Source: Periplaneta americana
Taxonomy: Eukaryota; Arthropoda; Insecta; Blattodea; Blattidae
Assembly (NCBI RefSeq): GCF_040183065.1
Contig: NC_091125.1
Coordinates: 24,520,312-24,584,311, forward strand
DNA: 64,000 nucleotides
Direction: 5' to 3'
Below the pieces are notes generated by a model that saw nothing but the letters and a program-made list of their open reading frames with translations, ran no database searches and had not been told where the DNA came from. The translations under genes were made by a program, and so were the position numbers. This document shows positions 34,849 through 46,984 of the stretch, piece by piece (positions within the stretch are counted from its first letter, which is position 1; every line of letters starts with the position of its first letter).

Positions 34849-34950
34849 GCATACATACATACATACATACATACATACATACATACATACATACATACAT
34901 ACATACATACATACATACATACATACATACATACATACATACATACATAC
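34849..34950. repeat. (ACAT)n microsatellite, about 25 units
   Basis: A pure tetranucleotide array preceded by three GCAT units. It lies next to the 3' end of a minus-strand LINE fragment (34965-35165) and probably grew from its tail. Confidence 0.95.
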
Positions 34951-34964
34951 TATATAGGCCCAGT

Positions 34965-35165
34965 GGTCTGACAAATAGCAGGTCTTTCACAGCAAATCCA
35001 GCATTTACCAATCTTTCCTATTTTCTGCCTTCCTCTTAGTTTCCGCATATGATCCATATAATCTTAATGTCGTCTATTATAACATATCTTCTTCTGCCCC
35101 GAACATTTTTTCCGTTCACCATTCCTTCCAGTGCATCCTTTCGTAGGCAGTTTCTTCTCATAAGA
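34965..35165 (-). pseudogene. RTE-type LINE 3' fragment
   Basis: The minus strand matches 43120-43295 closely: GAAGAAAC then GGATGCACTGGAAGGAATG, GGGCAGAAGAAGATATG, CATATGCGGAAACTAAGAGG and GAAAGACCTGC. It is the same LINE family in the opposite orientation, truncated to its last 200 bases. Confidence 0.75.
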
Positions 35166-35669
35166 GAGTAAAATCAGATTTTATTCGTAAGTGGATGATA
35201 CATTTCCAGGAGTGCATAAAATATCTACCTACGTGTGCTATAGAATATTTTATACATAACTAATATCTATACCAGAGTATAAATATTAATTTTAAATTTT
35301 AGACCTGTTCTTGGTAATGTATTTGTTGTGAAGAAGTGAGAAATGGATTAAGATATTAATTTTATTGTTTGTAATATGTTGGTTGTCGATAAGAGGTTGA
35401 TTTAAAAACTTTTAATTAACTGCTGTGGGTAGTCATTGTTTAGGTTGCCAATGACGATGAAATAAAGAACAGTTTAGATACTAGTAATGTATTACAAAAT
35501 AATTAACGTCAATATATTATAATATGTATGAATTCGAAAAAATAATATCCAACAGAATACTGAGCATCAAACTCCGAAACATTGGACGAAGATTGGAAAG
35601 GTGGTACGAGACAGAAGAAGTTAATTGGCCTGCCGTATGGATAATAGTGATAATGAAAATGAAAATGAA

Positions 35670-35702
<33 letters not shown>

Positions 35703-35989
35703 AATGTTGATATTTCAGTTACGTTGAATTGTTATTCATTTCGCAGAATTTTTAACTTTCGTGTACCATAAAATAATATGAAACTAAATGGAAATAGCAT
35801 TACCACAGTATTCTAAACAACTTTCGAAAGTACAAACTCTGTGATGCTAACATTAAAAATAATAGTAAAAATACAACGTGTATGTCATGAGAGCGTATGC
35901 ATGTATGGAATTAAAGCTGTTATGTTTTCACAAGGAGAGTGGTCAGCATCACAATACCAACTCTTTTCTGCGCTGTGAGAGGAGATCTA
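35166..35989. other. spacer with (GAT)n run
   Basis: A (GAT)n run occupies about 35668-35702. The short frame before it (MYEFEKIISNRILSIKLRN..) might be a LINE tail, but I cannot name it. Confidence 0.4.
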
Positions 35990-36095
35990 GAGGGCTCCAA
36001 AGTCTCTGGAAGTACAATTCCTTTCGTACGCGTGGAATAGAACCAGCATCTATCCTCCAATGTCTATTTCTTTTGTTAACTGAGCTAACTTAGAC
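35990..36095 (-). mobile_element. tRNA-like sequence (SINE head or relic)
   Basis: The minus strand reads AAGTTAGCTCAGTTAACAAA and then GCTGGTTCTATTCCACGCG, an A and B box pair at tRNA spacing. No SINE body is evident. Confidence 0.4.
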
Positions 36096-37062
36096 ATGAG
36101 TCTCGATTATAGTTCGTCATAACCAAAATTTCGCTCTTTATATCACTGGCCTATATTCCGTTCTTCGGCGCTGTTTAATGTTGATACAGTGACATAACAT
36201 TGCAGACATATTTATGTGACGAGTGAAAGGGAAGTATCGGAGGCGAGGAGTGCTTTTGTTTTCCTGAAACATTAAAGAGGCTAGAACTGAACACGGGTCC
36301 GTTTGTTTGGTGGTTTCAGCGCCTTTGCCGAAGGCTTTGTCATTTAGGATCCTTTGTAATTCCGCTCCTCATAAATGAAGTTCATATTTTATCAACGCTC
36401 GCGTAACAAACTTGGAACATTCTATTGAATATATTTGTGTATAAAGGACTTCATTGTACTGCATATCAGGTCGACGAGAAATTCTTTCTATTGAAGTTTG
36501 CTGCATAAGAAAGATGCCATTCTAACCCAAAGTTCGTGTTTTATGAGTACGTGAGGTGAACTTTATTAAAAGGTTTTTTAGTTGTTTCCTAGGAGATCTT
36601 CATTATCTCCTCTGTTGTGTGTGCTCTCTGAACACAGTTTTCATATTAGTAAGAAAAGCATGTTCTCTTTGGGGAAGTTTATAAATCTTTCTTTATGCAT
36701 AATTATACAGAATACCTTATTTCCTCATATCATTCTTTTCCTACTTCACTTTATACTTAAACTTGTGTTTACTACTTAAACACGTACATTTATAATTACA
36801 GTTTACTTTTCTGACTACATTGCACGAATGAAAACATTTTGTTTCATTTCTACATTGAACTTAGACATAAACTTTGGGTTAGATTTGGATACCATTAAAT
36901 ATATTTTAGACAATTATTTTTATTTACAACATTTTCCCGCGGTATTGGAATTATTCCGTACAGTAATAATTAACTAACATTTGGTTGTGTCATAAGAAAT
37001 TTAATGTTACTACTTTTGCAGTTATAATTGAAGACCTCCCAGGAAAAAATATATAAATCAAA
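36096..37062. other. spacer, no gene seen
   Basis: No recognisable feature. Confidence 0.5.
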
Positions 37063-37989
37063 TTAACGAGGGAGATACACCATTGGCCTGCAAAAATTTA
37101 GTGAAATTCATTTTTTTAATATCTCAGCTACTATAAAGGCTAAATGAACAAAACTTTTCATGCATAATATACATTACACTTTATAAAACATTATTAAGAA
37201 TATTAAAATAGCTAATAATTACCTGTAGAAATAATATCAAATTTGCACATTCTTTTTTACAACTCTAAAGAATTTACATAATAAAATATACAATTAATTA
37301 AATATCTGCACGATTCTTTTACTGGAATGTTTTAAAGACCTATATCAACAACATAGTCTAGGATCTTTTACCTGTTTCTTCAATAAACACATACATTACA
37401 CTTTATAAAACACTATTCAGAATATTAAAATAGCTATTAATTACCTGTAAAAATAATATCAAATTTGCATAATCTTTTACAATCGTGAAACATTTACTTA
37501 ATAAAATATACAATTAATTAAATAACTGCATGATTTTTTGATGGAATGTTTTAAAACCTACATCAACAACATAGTCTAGGATCTTTTAACTATTTCTTCA
37601 AGAAACTTTTTTTTCTTAATCATTACCTTCAATATAAAATTTGTCATTAAGAAAAAATTATTTCCTGAAGGAATTGGTAAAAGTACCTAGACTATGTTGC
37701 TGATATAGGTCTTTAGAATATTTCTGTAAAAGAATCATGTAGATATTTTGTTAATTGTATATTTTATTATGTAAATTCTTTACAGTTGTAAAAATAATTA
37801 TGCAAAATGTATATTATTTTTACAGGTAATTATTAACCATTTTAATATTCTGAATAGTTTTTTATAAAATGTAATGTATGTATATTAAGCACGAAAAGTT
37901 TTGTTCATTTAACTTTTACAGTAACTGAACTATAACAAAAATAATTTTCACTAAATTTTTGCAGGTCAATGATGTACTTCTCTCCTTAA
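37063..37989. mobile_element. TTAA foldback with duplicated left arm
   Basis: TTAA stands at both borders (37063-37066 and 37986-37989). The terminal sequence containing CCTGCAAAAATTTAGTGAAA is inverted at the right. The arms remain complementary for about 320 bases, through GCATRATATACATTACA and TCAACAACATAGTCTAGG. The inner part of the left arm is present twice in tandem (37167-37388 and 37389-37610). The complementary sequence occurs only once on the right (about 37660-37890). There is no coding capacity. Confidence 0.8.
37167..37610 (+). repeat. 222-bp tandem duplication in foldback arm
   Basis: The phrase ACATTACACTTTATAAAACA occurs at 37171 and 37393, and ACATAGTCTAGGATCTTTTA likewise recurs. 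The period is 222 bp. The units differ at scattered sites. Confidence 0.9.
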
Positions 37990-38390
37990 TTAAACATCTG
38001 ACTTAGTTGGAAAAAAAAAATTTGAAGCATTCATTTCTAACAATAAATTATTGCATACAGCTGAATAAACTTGCATCCTTGTTTAATCAAATGGTTGTGA
38101 TAGCAATTACAATCCTAACGAAATATGCCCCTGATTTCATTTTCTTTTCTCCTGCTACATGTTTTATAAATTTGTTGGTTTCACCCGTATTCCAAGGAGG
38201 TCTTCAATCCAATACCGAAGGAGGTGGTGTTTATCATAATACATTTTGTCAAGTTAATAATTAATTCCACGTCAGTGTTTTTTCCCTCTTATGAAGGAGG
38301 GCCCAAAAGCTTACACCGCAATCAGAGGTTTATTATGCTGATCTTTTTTTTATAGGAATAATGTTTGAAGTCCGCAGGACAGCATTCGTC
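37990..38390. other. spacer, no gene seen
   Basis: No recognisable feature. Confidence 0.5.
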
Positions 38391-38745
38391 TAAGTATCGT
38401 GATTCATTGTTTGGAGCCATCTATCGATTCAGCTACAAACACCCAGGTCCGATGGTGTCAAATCTCCTCTGCCCTCTCCCTGGGGCCTCTTATCAGTGCC
38501 ATCTATACTCAAGTCACGAGACTACATTATGCTGTACCATATATTGACCTGAAGATCGCAGTACTGTAAGTATCGTGATTCACTATTTGGTGCCATTATC
38601 GATTCAGCTTCACATCATCAAAGTCCGACGGAGTCCGCTACGAAAGCCCGCCCGTCCTCCTAGGATTTCTACAGCTTCCTTAGATAGATGTCATCTGTAT
38701 GCAAATCACAGTACTACATCTGCTGCATCCTCTGTCGACCTGAAA
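38391..38745 (+). repeat. ~176-bp tandem duplication
   Basis: TAAGTATCGTGATTCA starts both units (38391 and 38567). Both then contain TATCGATTCAGCT and end with TGACCTGAA or CGACCTGAAAC. Divergence between units is substantial. No known element. Confidence 0.75.
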
Positions 38746-38761
38746 CTATGAAAGATGATAG

Positions 38762-38938
38762 ATGAAGTTGAAATTAATGAATACGAAATGGGTTCGAGGT
38801 CCAATGCTGAAAGTTAAACCTACCAAGCAATTCTATTGCAATTGGTTGAGGAGAAAACCTCGGAAAAACCAAACAGGATTTGAAGCCGTATCCACTCGTT
38901 CCACGGTCATCACGTGCCAACCGTTACTCCGCAGAGAT
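38762..38938 (-). mobile_element. tRNA-derived SINE, family A2
   Basis: On the minus strand the head CTGCGGAGTAACGGTTGGCA and the core GGTTTTTCCGAGGTTTTC with CTCCTCAACCAATTG follow the order of the 27361 copy, and the body continues with TTTCAGCATTGGACC. The tail is lost. The plus-strand frame over it is not a gene. Confidence 0.7.
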
Positions 38939-38945
38939 ATTTATT

Positions 38946-39539
38946 TGTGAACGTTTAAAAATGCGCAACATTTTCGACATTACTTGAAACAGGATTATAG
39001 AGCAGCTGCTGTGGCTTGGAAAGTTTGTGACGTACGAGGAAAATATGTGATGAATGAACTTTTATTATAATTATGGTATTAGCATGTTAGTAATGTTGAT
39101 TCTAGCACTTAAGATCTACAATACTCTGATTGGCATTCCGTATCGAATATTGGGAATGTGTCCAAGGTTTTGAAGGAAACTTGATCAACAAGTGCTCGTG
39201 GGTTGTCAGAAGAACTTAGTCCGTCGACAGATATAATACATTGTGACATAAAAATCCTTAACACAAAAAGATATACAGTTGTCGAAATATAACCCATAAA
39301 GTGACGCTAGAGGAAGCTCGAACCGAAACATGATATTGGATGTAATAATTCAAAGTAGTAGACTGGTAATTATTTCTTCACATAATATAAATTATAAATA
39401 CTCTATGCGTATTTTTATACTCTTTATGACTTAACAATAGGAAATATTATCACAAAATATTTAACGTATGTTTCAAGAAAACGAACCAGAAAAAATTAAA
39501 CTTATTAAGCCGGTTTTTACTAATTGTCTAACTATGCTA
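38946..39539. other. spacer, no gene seen
   Basis: No recognisable feature. Confidence 0.5.
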
Positions 39540-39740
39540 ACTATGAAGACGCTTAGTACTCAGTTGGCAGATTGCTGGCTTATCATGACCGCAGACCTTA
39601 GTTCCAATTTCGGAAATAACGGTGGTGCGGTGGAAAAATATAAAGTTGTAATAGTTTTCTCGGGATTTTCTCCTTTTTCTCTTGTCATTCTACCAATAGT
39701 CTCCATTATTCCCCGTTCATTATCGCGTCTTAAAAAAATA
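39540..39740 (+). mobile_element. tRNA-derived SINE-like repeat, family C
   Basis: ACTCAGTTGGCAGATTGCTGG, then CTTATCATGACCGCAGACC, a B-box-like TTAGTTCCAATTTC and a pyrimidine-rich TTTTCTCGGGATTTTCTCC follow the order of the minus-strand copy at 6640-6830. The open frames here on both strands are by-products. Confidence 0.6.
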
Positions 39741-40849
39741 GGACGTCTCCTGAGTTTGTATGACGCTGAATCGGCCGTTTGTCGTGGTCGATGCTTCTCG
39801 TAGTTTGTCCTAAGATTGCTAGATGGCAATGGTGGTGAATTCAGAAGGCTCATGGATCTACATAAGAAATAACGGAGCCTCTGAGGATCTCACCCTAACG
39901 TGAACATGACGATTCATATGCATCTGTGATCTATCATAACCAGAGGAAAAATATATGGATTTTGTGGGTGAGGAGGAATGTGTGGTGTGTCGGAATAGTC
40001 GACACGCAGCTCATTCTATCTCGGGTGCATATAAAACATATTTGGGTTGAAGTGGTTAGGGTTGCTCCTTGTTCCAACCAATAAGCAACTCCAACTTGTA
40101 CTACCTCTCTGTATTAACTATAAAAATTAGTTGCAAGATCAGTGTAAATAGCCTACAATTTATAATTGAAATAGTCGATTTTGAAATCGTACCATTTCCT
40201 ATTTCATTACTACAAATATATAAATAATTTTAATACATTTCATGAATCATGAAAAATAAATTGCTTTATAAGAGATCCCAGCCGAAAGTCGATAGACATC
40301 TTTATCTTCAACAATTTTAAAATAGTCTCGTGCTTATGAAATTTGATCACAAAATAATCTGACACAAAGCGATGGAAACATGAAGGTAATATTTTAATTT
40401 ACAGTGCAAGAAGGAAGCTCTAATTTTCTCTCATGCTTACTGGAAGATAAGGTTTGTCTTTGTCCTATATATAACTGGAATTATATTTAATATAGTCGTG
40501 AATGAGATTTCCTTTTATTTACACCACCTAATTGGCCTAATTATACAGTCATTTAAATCCGTGTATAGCTAATTACATTGTGGGAGTGTTCATGTATATT
40601 CATGAAACTGAAAACGATGCTACTTCAGAGTCTGCTCATCCGCGGTCTTATAGGACTGTTATATAAAGACATGTCTTCCATAATTGAGCAAGCAATGTCT
40701 AAGCCGCGGCATCCATTTTGATGACATAATAAAATCCCCAAGTAACAGGAGCCACATAATTAAAAGAAACGTTTTGTACATGTAGAATATCATATAATGC
40801 TGCGCACTAGGGACATATACATCAAGTCTTTAAGCGAGATAGTCGATTT
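39741..40849. other. spacer, no gene seen
   Basis: No recognisable feature. Confidence 0.5.
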
Positions 40850-41250
40850 CATTTTAGTGTCGTGCAGTGGGTCCGCTTATTTCCTGCGTCTTCGTCGTCT
40901 TCCTTGTCCTCGTCTGTGATCTTCTTGCTCCCGCGTTATGAAGTTGCTTGTCTCGGTTTAAAAGCAAAGTCTTGTCGCCACGATCCTTAATGAAGCTACC
41001 GCTGATGCGAGTACTTAATTAATATCCAAGTGTTGTTATATCCATACATAGCCAAGCAGCGGCGAGCATTTCGAGCCGGGTGGCCCACCCTCGCCTCGCT
41101 CATTCTATAGTCACCACAGCAACTCGCTCGTCCCCCTTCGCTCTGTCTCCCGTATTGTTCATATGTCCGTTGTTTGTAAAGGTTATTCTTTAAGAGATGG
41201 TCGAGGATCGGCGAAGAGAGGGAAGTTACATGGGACAAGTCCAGCTTCTT
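40850..41250. other. CpG-containing GC-rich stretch
   Basis: This stretch is much richer in G, C and CpG than its surroundings (for example CAAGCAGCGGCGAGCATTTC and CGAGCCGGGTGGCCCACCC). A 102-codon frame lies on the minus strand (40996-41304) without similarity I can name. It could be a promoter or first exon of an unseen gene, or a young repeat. Neither is proven. Confidence 0.3.
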
Positions 41251-41457
41251 CAAAGGCAGACAAATGCATTTCCGGCATCTAAAATCCTTACTTAAAAACT
41301 GCATTAAACCTGAGGAACAATTCGTCGATTTATAGTAATTGTAATTGCAAGAGTTCTAACATGTGTTTTATCATTTATATCACTATATTTCCAATATTTC
41401 AAAGCAAATTTCGATGCAATAATTATGATTTATTTATTTATTTACTTATTTATCTAT

Positions 41458-41596
41458 TTTTCATTCATTCATTCATTCATTCATTCATTCATTCATTCAT
41501 TCATTCATTCATTCATTCATTCATTCATTCATTCATTCATTCATTCATTCATTCATTCATTCATTCATTCATTCATTCATTCATTCATTCATTCAG
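41458..41596. repeat. (TCAT)n microsatellite, about 34 units
   Basis: An uninterrupted tetranucleotide array, flanked by TTTA repeats on both sides. It yields repeating FIHS frames that are not genes. Confidence 0.97.
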
Positions 41597-41886
41597 TCAT
41601 TGATTTATTTATTTATTATACAAAAGTCTCTCTTAACCGAATCATATGCCTTTTTTAAATTTATGAATAACTGATGCACTGCACCCTTATACTCCCATTT
41701 GTTCTCCAATATCTAATACAAAAAATCTAATCAATATTCGATCTATTACGCCTAAAACCGCGTTGATGATCCCCAGTAATTTCATCTACGTACGGAGTTA
41801 TCTTCTCAAAAGAATATTGGACAAAATTTTGTACGACGTCAGCAAAAGTGATATTTCTCGAAAGTTACCGCAGTTAGTATTGTTCC

Positions 41887-41933
<47 letters not shown>

Positions 41934-42055
41934 CATAGTTATCGGAAACCATAATCATGACACATTAATTCTATCCACACTCAGAGACAGTTTCACAAAA
42001 TAACAATACTACTAGTACTATACTGTTCTACTGTTACCACTACTACTACTAAGTT

Positions 42056-42116
<61 letters not shown>

Positions 42117-42639
42117 CAACAATAATAACAACAACAACAATCTTTGTACACTGGTTTCCATTAATGCCTTCTTATTCCTTATTCGTACTCAAACGAAACT
42201 AAATATTCTACCCTACCCCTACCGTACACGTGCAGGTTGATTCGCCTGTATTGTGTTTTCCGGTTTTCAGTGCTGTTCATGCTAGAGTAGTAGATGCGCC
42301 CTCATCACAAATTAGAACTCGTTTGCGATGTATGCCAACATTTCAGAATTGCAGCTGCACATCACTGAAGACTTCCACCTATAGCTCACATCAGGAACGT
42401 CCTTAATTAGCTGCCAAAAATAGCCTAACAGGCTAACAGACTAGGTATCCACTTTTCACTTTATCGATTTTCCGTGACAGCAATATAGGCCTAGTAGTGA
42501 AAATGTTCTCCATATTCATCGTTCACGGCACTCATACTGGGAGGAAGGAACTCCAAATGGGAATATAGGAAATATTATTTTCTGTAGCATATTCCACCCG
42601 AACAATTTTATATGCATTTAGTATGTCTTCAATTATTCT
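41597..42639. repeat. spacer with (ATT)n and (AAT)n runs
   Basis: (ATT)n at about 41888-41931 and (AAT)n at about 42058-42113. The rest is plain spacer without a gene. Confidence 0.8.
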
Positions 42640-43315
42640 TCTCTAAGTTTCAGCCCTTGGACAGCTTCAAATACTTGGGGTGTAGGTACCAAGCTTATAA
42701 GCATAACATGGGCTGCTGCCAGGAAGTCTAAAGGATAATAGAAATGGCAAGGAAACTGTTAATAGAAAAAGGAGCATCTTCTGCGGACCGCTATGTATTA
42801 GTCCCCCTTCAGGGAAGAGTACGGACTGGGACTGTCCTGGCATGCAGGCCGCTAGGCTGGGCCATCTGCGAACCTTTGGAAAACTAAGGAAACGACTAGT
42901 GGAGTGCTTTGTGTGGAGTGTGGCATTGTGTTGGTCAGAAACATGGACAACGACGAATTGAAGAGAAGCGACTAGAAGGATTTGAAATGCGTAGAAATGT
43001 AGACAGATAGAATAAGAATAAATAATAAATAGTGTGTGAAAAAGAATAATGCTGAAACTGATCAGGAAGAGGAAAATAAATTGGCTGGCTCACTTGGCTG
43101 AGAAGAAACTTTCTACTGAAGGATGTACTGGAAGGAATGTTGAAAGGCAGAAAAGTTCATGGCAGAAGAAGATATCAGATGACAGACGATATTAAGATAT
43201 ATGGATCATATGCGGAGACTAAGAGGAAGGCGGAACATAGGAAAGATTGGAGAATGCTAGGCTTGCAGTGAAAGACCTGCCCTTGGGCAGAAAACTATGA
43301 ATTAATAAACATTTC
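42640..43315 (+). pseudogene. RTE-type LINE, C-terminal RT remnant
   Basis: Pieces in several frames give the end of a LINE reverse transcriptase protein: a LDSFKYLG-like region near 42660, CFVWSVAL near 42900, RRIEEKRLEGFEMR near 42955, LIRKRKINWLAHL near 43065, then KGRKVHGRRRYQMTDDIK and AETKRKAEHRKDWRMLGLQ up to 43270. At least two frameshifts and a TAG (in the piece after GFEMR) break it. Smaller pieces of the same family lie at 8.3 and 35.0 kb. The LINE class moves by target-primed reverse transcription and could serve SINEs in trans. Confidence 0.75.
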
Positions 43316-44867
43316 TGCATTACTGCACAGTCTTGAATCCCACACATGCTGCTTTCTCCTTGTTCAATAGCAGATCTTCAAGCACAGTGACTTGCATTTT
43401 TTCACATATTTGTAGGCCAATAAAAATAGGCTACTATCTTTCAATTTATAGTCACTTAATCTTGGAAATTTTTCTTTGAAATACTGCAAATCGCTATCCC
43501 TCCTGTTAAAAACCTTTACAAAGTATTTCATAAAGGCTAGTTAATGTGAACCCACGCTAAATTATCTTTCTGAAATAATGGTTCATATTTTGACACTCAT
43601 TCCACGGATTATCTTATTATTAGGCTTAGGATTCGAGGCAACTCAAGAATGAAGTGCAATTACAGTGCAACGGAGTACAGATGGCGTTGAGTTTTGGCTC
43701 AGGCCATCAGACCAATAAGGCATCACTCATGAGGCAACTAGGCCAGAGATAATGGGGTAGGGTGACCAGTTCCTTTCTTCCTCCAACGCATCATCGCCGA
43801 TTACCTACATATTCCACTAATCAGACTTCAGATGCATACAAACAATTGTTCTTCGTCTGACATATACTGTCAAGTCAGATGTACTGCCTGATAATAGATA
43901 TCAGCCAGAATCTCAATCAGGGGTATTTTATATGTTAAACGTAAGAATTGAACATGTTCTTTATTCTATGCTATAAAGCAAATGTAAGAATATTATGGAA
44001 CGAATAAATTTATTTATTTACAGTTTCTATTATAAGACACAAATTTATCGAGATGATAGAACATTAAAATATTGTCTTCTAAATACAGCTGAAAAGAGAG
44101 CTAAACAGAAAGAGAGAGAAATCGTGTTTACAAAGATTTTCTTTCTTTTAAACGAACCTAGTCTCCTTCACTATATTAGGGCCTACGGAAAGAAAAAAAA
44201 ACATCAAAAGTAAAAAGATACATAAAAAGAAATAAAATACAAGTTATAATCTTGACGCAGAATGGGTTGGACGGGTTTCAGATAGAATTAACTACCATCA
44301 TGGTCTCATTGGGTGGATACCACTACTTCTACGACAACTACTACAGCTATAAGTGACGTCTACGTACCACTGGTCCTAAAGGTCTAGTTAAAAAAACTGA
44401 TGTACAAGCTCGGAGGAGAATTTGTGGAACATGTAAGGAGGAACAAAGGTATTTAGGATGGTCTATTTGTTATGCAAATAATAGCCTGCACCATGCACGG
44501 TCACCTCCGTGTTTCCGTGTGTAGCGACTTACACGAACCTCTCAATCCATTACATCTTTAACCCTGTTTTTAGCATTAATATTTTATTAACATCATGTAT
44601 GCATTAGTAGATCCCATGTTATTAGTTTCATCCTTACAAGGCCAATTTTATTAATAACGACACATTTTCTCTGAAGATAAATTAAATATTCTACATATTC
44701 CTAGATCATTATCGAACTTCAAAATATATGCGAATGCATGTAGATTAACTTAGGATATTTTGACACGATAGAAGATAAGTGCAATTTATAGGCTAAGTTT
44801 CAGTATTACAATAAATTCAGTTTTGTATTTATGAAAGCTCAGAGAAAACGTTTAATTTCAAAACTAT
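43316..44867. other. spacer, no gene seen
   Basis: A possible dispersed repeat at about 43660-43920 (containing AGGGTGACCAGTTCC) has no recognisable boxes or ends. No gene is supported. Confidence 0.4.
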
Positions 44868-44976
44868 TCGTCATCATCATCATCATCATCATTATCGCAT
44901 TTAGTGTAGTAATCTTAATCAGCAATCATCATCACCATCGTCAATTTACAATTTCTATTATAAGACACAAATTGCC

Positions 44977-45023
<47 letters not shown>

Positions 45024-45062
45024 CATAGTCGTCCTCATCATTATTCTCATCATCATATTCGT

Positions 45063-45312
45063 AGTTTTTTTACTTGGCTATTTAACGACGCTGTATCAAC
45101 TACGAGGTTATTTAACTATTTAGCGTCGATAGGATTGGTGATAGCGAGATGATATTTGGCGATATGAGGCCGAGGATTCGTCATAGATTCCTGACATTTA
45201 TCTTGCGGTTGGGGAAAACCTCGGAAAAAACGCAACCAGGTAATCAGACCAAACAAGAATCGAACCCGCTCCCGAGCGCAACTCCGGTTCGGCAGGCAAG
45301 CGCCTTAGCCGA
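45063..45312 (-). mobile_element. tRNA-derived SINE, family A, 9-bp TSD
   Basis: CATATTCGT lies at 45054-45062 and at 45313-45321. Family A landmarks are all present in minus orientation, including the tail GGCTATTTAACGACGCTGTA, GGTTGGGGAAAACCTCGG and the B-box complement. An extra TTTAACTA is duplicated near 45108. The SINE landed in the CAT-rich array. Confidence 0.9.
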
Positions 45313-45531
45313 CATATTCGTCGTCTTCATCATTGTCCTCATCATCATATTCGTTATCTTCATCATCATCATATTCGTCGTTTTCATCATTATATTCGTC
45401 GTTCTCATCATTTTTCTCATCATCGCATTCGTCATCCCATTTATCGTAAGTATAATGAACATTTTCGCCACCGTATTCATAGTTATAATTATCCACATTA
45501 TCGTACTCGTTAATATAAACATCCTCCTCAT

Positions 45532-46984
45532 CAGGGCTGGGTAAAATACTGACATCCAGGTATTTGAAATACAAATACAAAATACTTCAAAGAATAGTAT
45601 TTGAAATACAAATACAAAATACTTTTAAAAAATTAACCAAAATACCTTTGTATTTCAAATACTCTATAAAATATATAAAGAAATAAGAATATTACTGAAA
45701 ATATAAGTATTTTTACCTCGAAGTGTTATATAAGCACTGTAACTGAACATTCTTCCTTTTCCCATTCAGTAATGAAATTATGCTATATATGAATAATTAC
45801 TGCTCTCTTAAAAAAAACACTTTCTCAAAACGTTTATCAGATAAAGATCCCCTTGCTTCTGAATGAATGAATCCTGCAAAACAGAACAGTCTTTGTATAG
45901 GCGCAGAATAACACAAATTGTATTATACTTTATAAAAGCTTGTTTAATTTTTGGTTAATTCTTCAGAGTGCACAGGGTTGTCCCTTTGCCATTGAAGACT
46001 TATATGAGCTCATATTCCGCAGTAGACAAGTTCTTTCCTTTTTGCTTTTCAAAGTCTGTTGTACTTGAGTTGAAAACATAAAAATTGTTTTCATCGTCTT
46101 CATCGTCTGAACTGACGAAGATGTAGCAGAGAACTGCCCAGCTGATTTCACGCACACATTCTGTGTCCTCTTCTTATCATTTGGTGAGGCAGTGTCATCT
46201 TAAATGATCGGTGGAAGCAAGCTGCCAAAATAGCTTAATTTGCTTCTGGGATCAGATCAAACATCGATTTAAATCTTGATGAAAGCCAACTTATAGGATT
46301 GGAGTTACTTGGAATAGATGGCTTAGATTGCTATAGAACTGAATATGTAATCTTTTTAGGTGAAATTAATGTGGGCAAACGTTGGCCATAATAGCACGTT
46401 TTCTCATTTTGCATTAAATCAAGGGCTAAGGCAATGGGTTTCAGAACTGTACAATATCCTTCAAGGTACTGAAACTCGACATCTTTGAAGGTTGGCAATC
46501 CCAGTTTTTCACATATACTGTTTATATCATGTTTGAATTGCAATATTCGAGAGATTGAGTCATAAAGAGAATTCCATCGAGTTGGGCAAGGAAACTTTAA
46601 TGAATATTTCAAGACAGCTGATATAATTTTTGAAGATTTGGGTCTCCTAGACGCATTCCATAATGCTGAACATTTAGCAAATGTTGGGTGATGGATCCTT
46701 GGTGCTGTTGGAGATTTCTTTATGGCATTAAGGAAATCAGTTGTGGCAAGAAAACTAAGTGTATGGCTAGCGCAACTGAAATGGGTAGGCAAATAAGACA
46801 AAAGTTCATTCTTCAAATCCAAATCCAAAACTTGGACAAGAAGAAAGTATTTTGAGTATTTAAAATACAAAATACATTAATTTTATGTATTTAAATACAA
46901 AATACTTTCGAAAATCCTTACAAATTATGAAATACAAAATACAAATGTATTTCAAATACATATTTCAAATACTACCCAGCCCTG
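45532..46984 (-). mobile_element. hAT transposon with perfect 8-bp TSD
   Basis: Both ends read CAGGGCTGGGTA inwards. CTCCTCAT flanks the element on both sides (45524-45531 and 46985-46992). Subterminal regions carry repeated GTATTTGAAATACAAATAC words. The 1453-bp body holds a decayed, internally shortened transposase on the minus strand. The exact duplication fixes the borders and shows the CAT-rich array existed before the insertion. Confidence 0.95.
45790..46870 (-). pseudogene. hAT transposase remnant
   Basis: The longest frame (46870 down to 46331) starts within the element and encodes LPTHFSCASHTLSFLATTD, the CPTRWNSLYDS motif and LEGYCTVLKPIALALDLMQ, then YGQRLPTLIS, in the order known from hAT transposases. 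It stops at 46331. Downstream pieces in other frames give SRFKSMF, a Ser/Asp/Glu-rich linker, and the C-terminal dimerisation end RLFCFAGFIHSEARGSLSDK (around 45850). The N-terminal BED finger and first catalytic Asp are absent. Inactive. Confidence 0.85.

Noticed and set aside
34567-34974. 135-codon minus-strand frame with repeating VCMYVCMY
   Set aside because: It is produced by the (ACAT)n array plus part of the 0.7-kb transposon.
41361-41658. Repeating FIHSFIHS frames
   Set aside because: They are translations of the (TCAT)n array.
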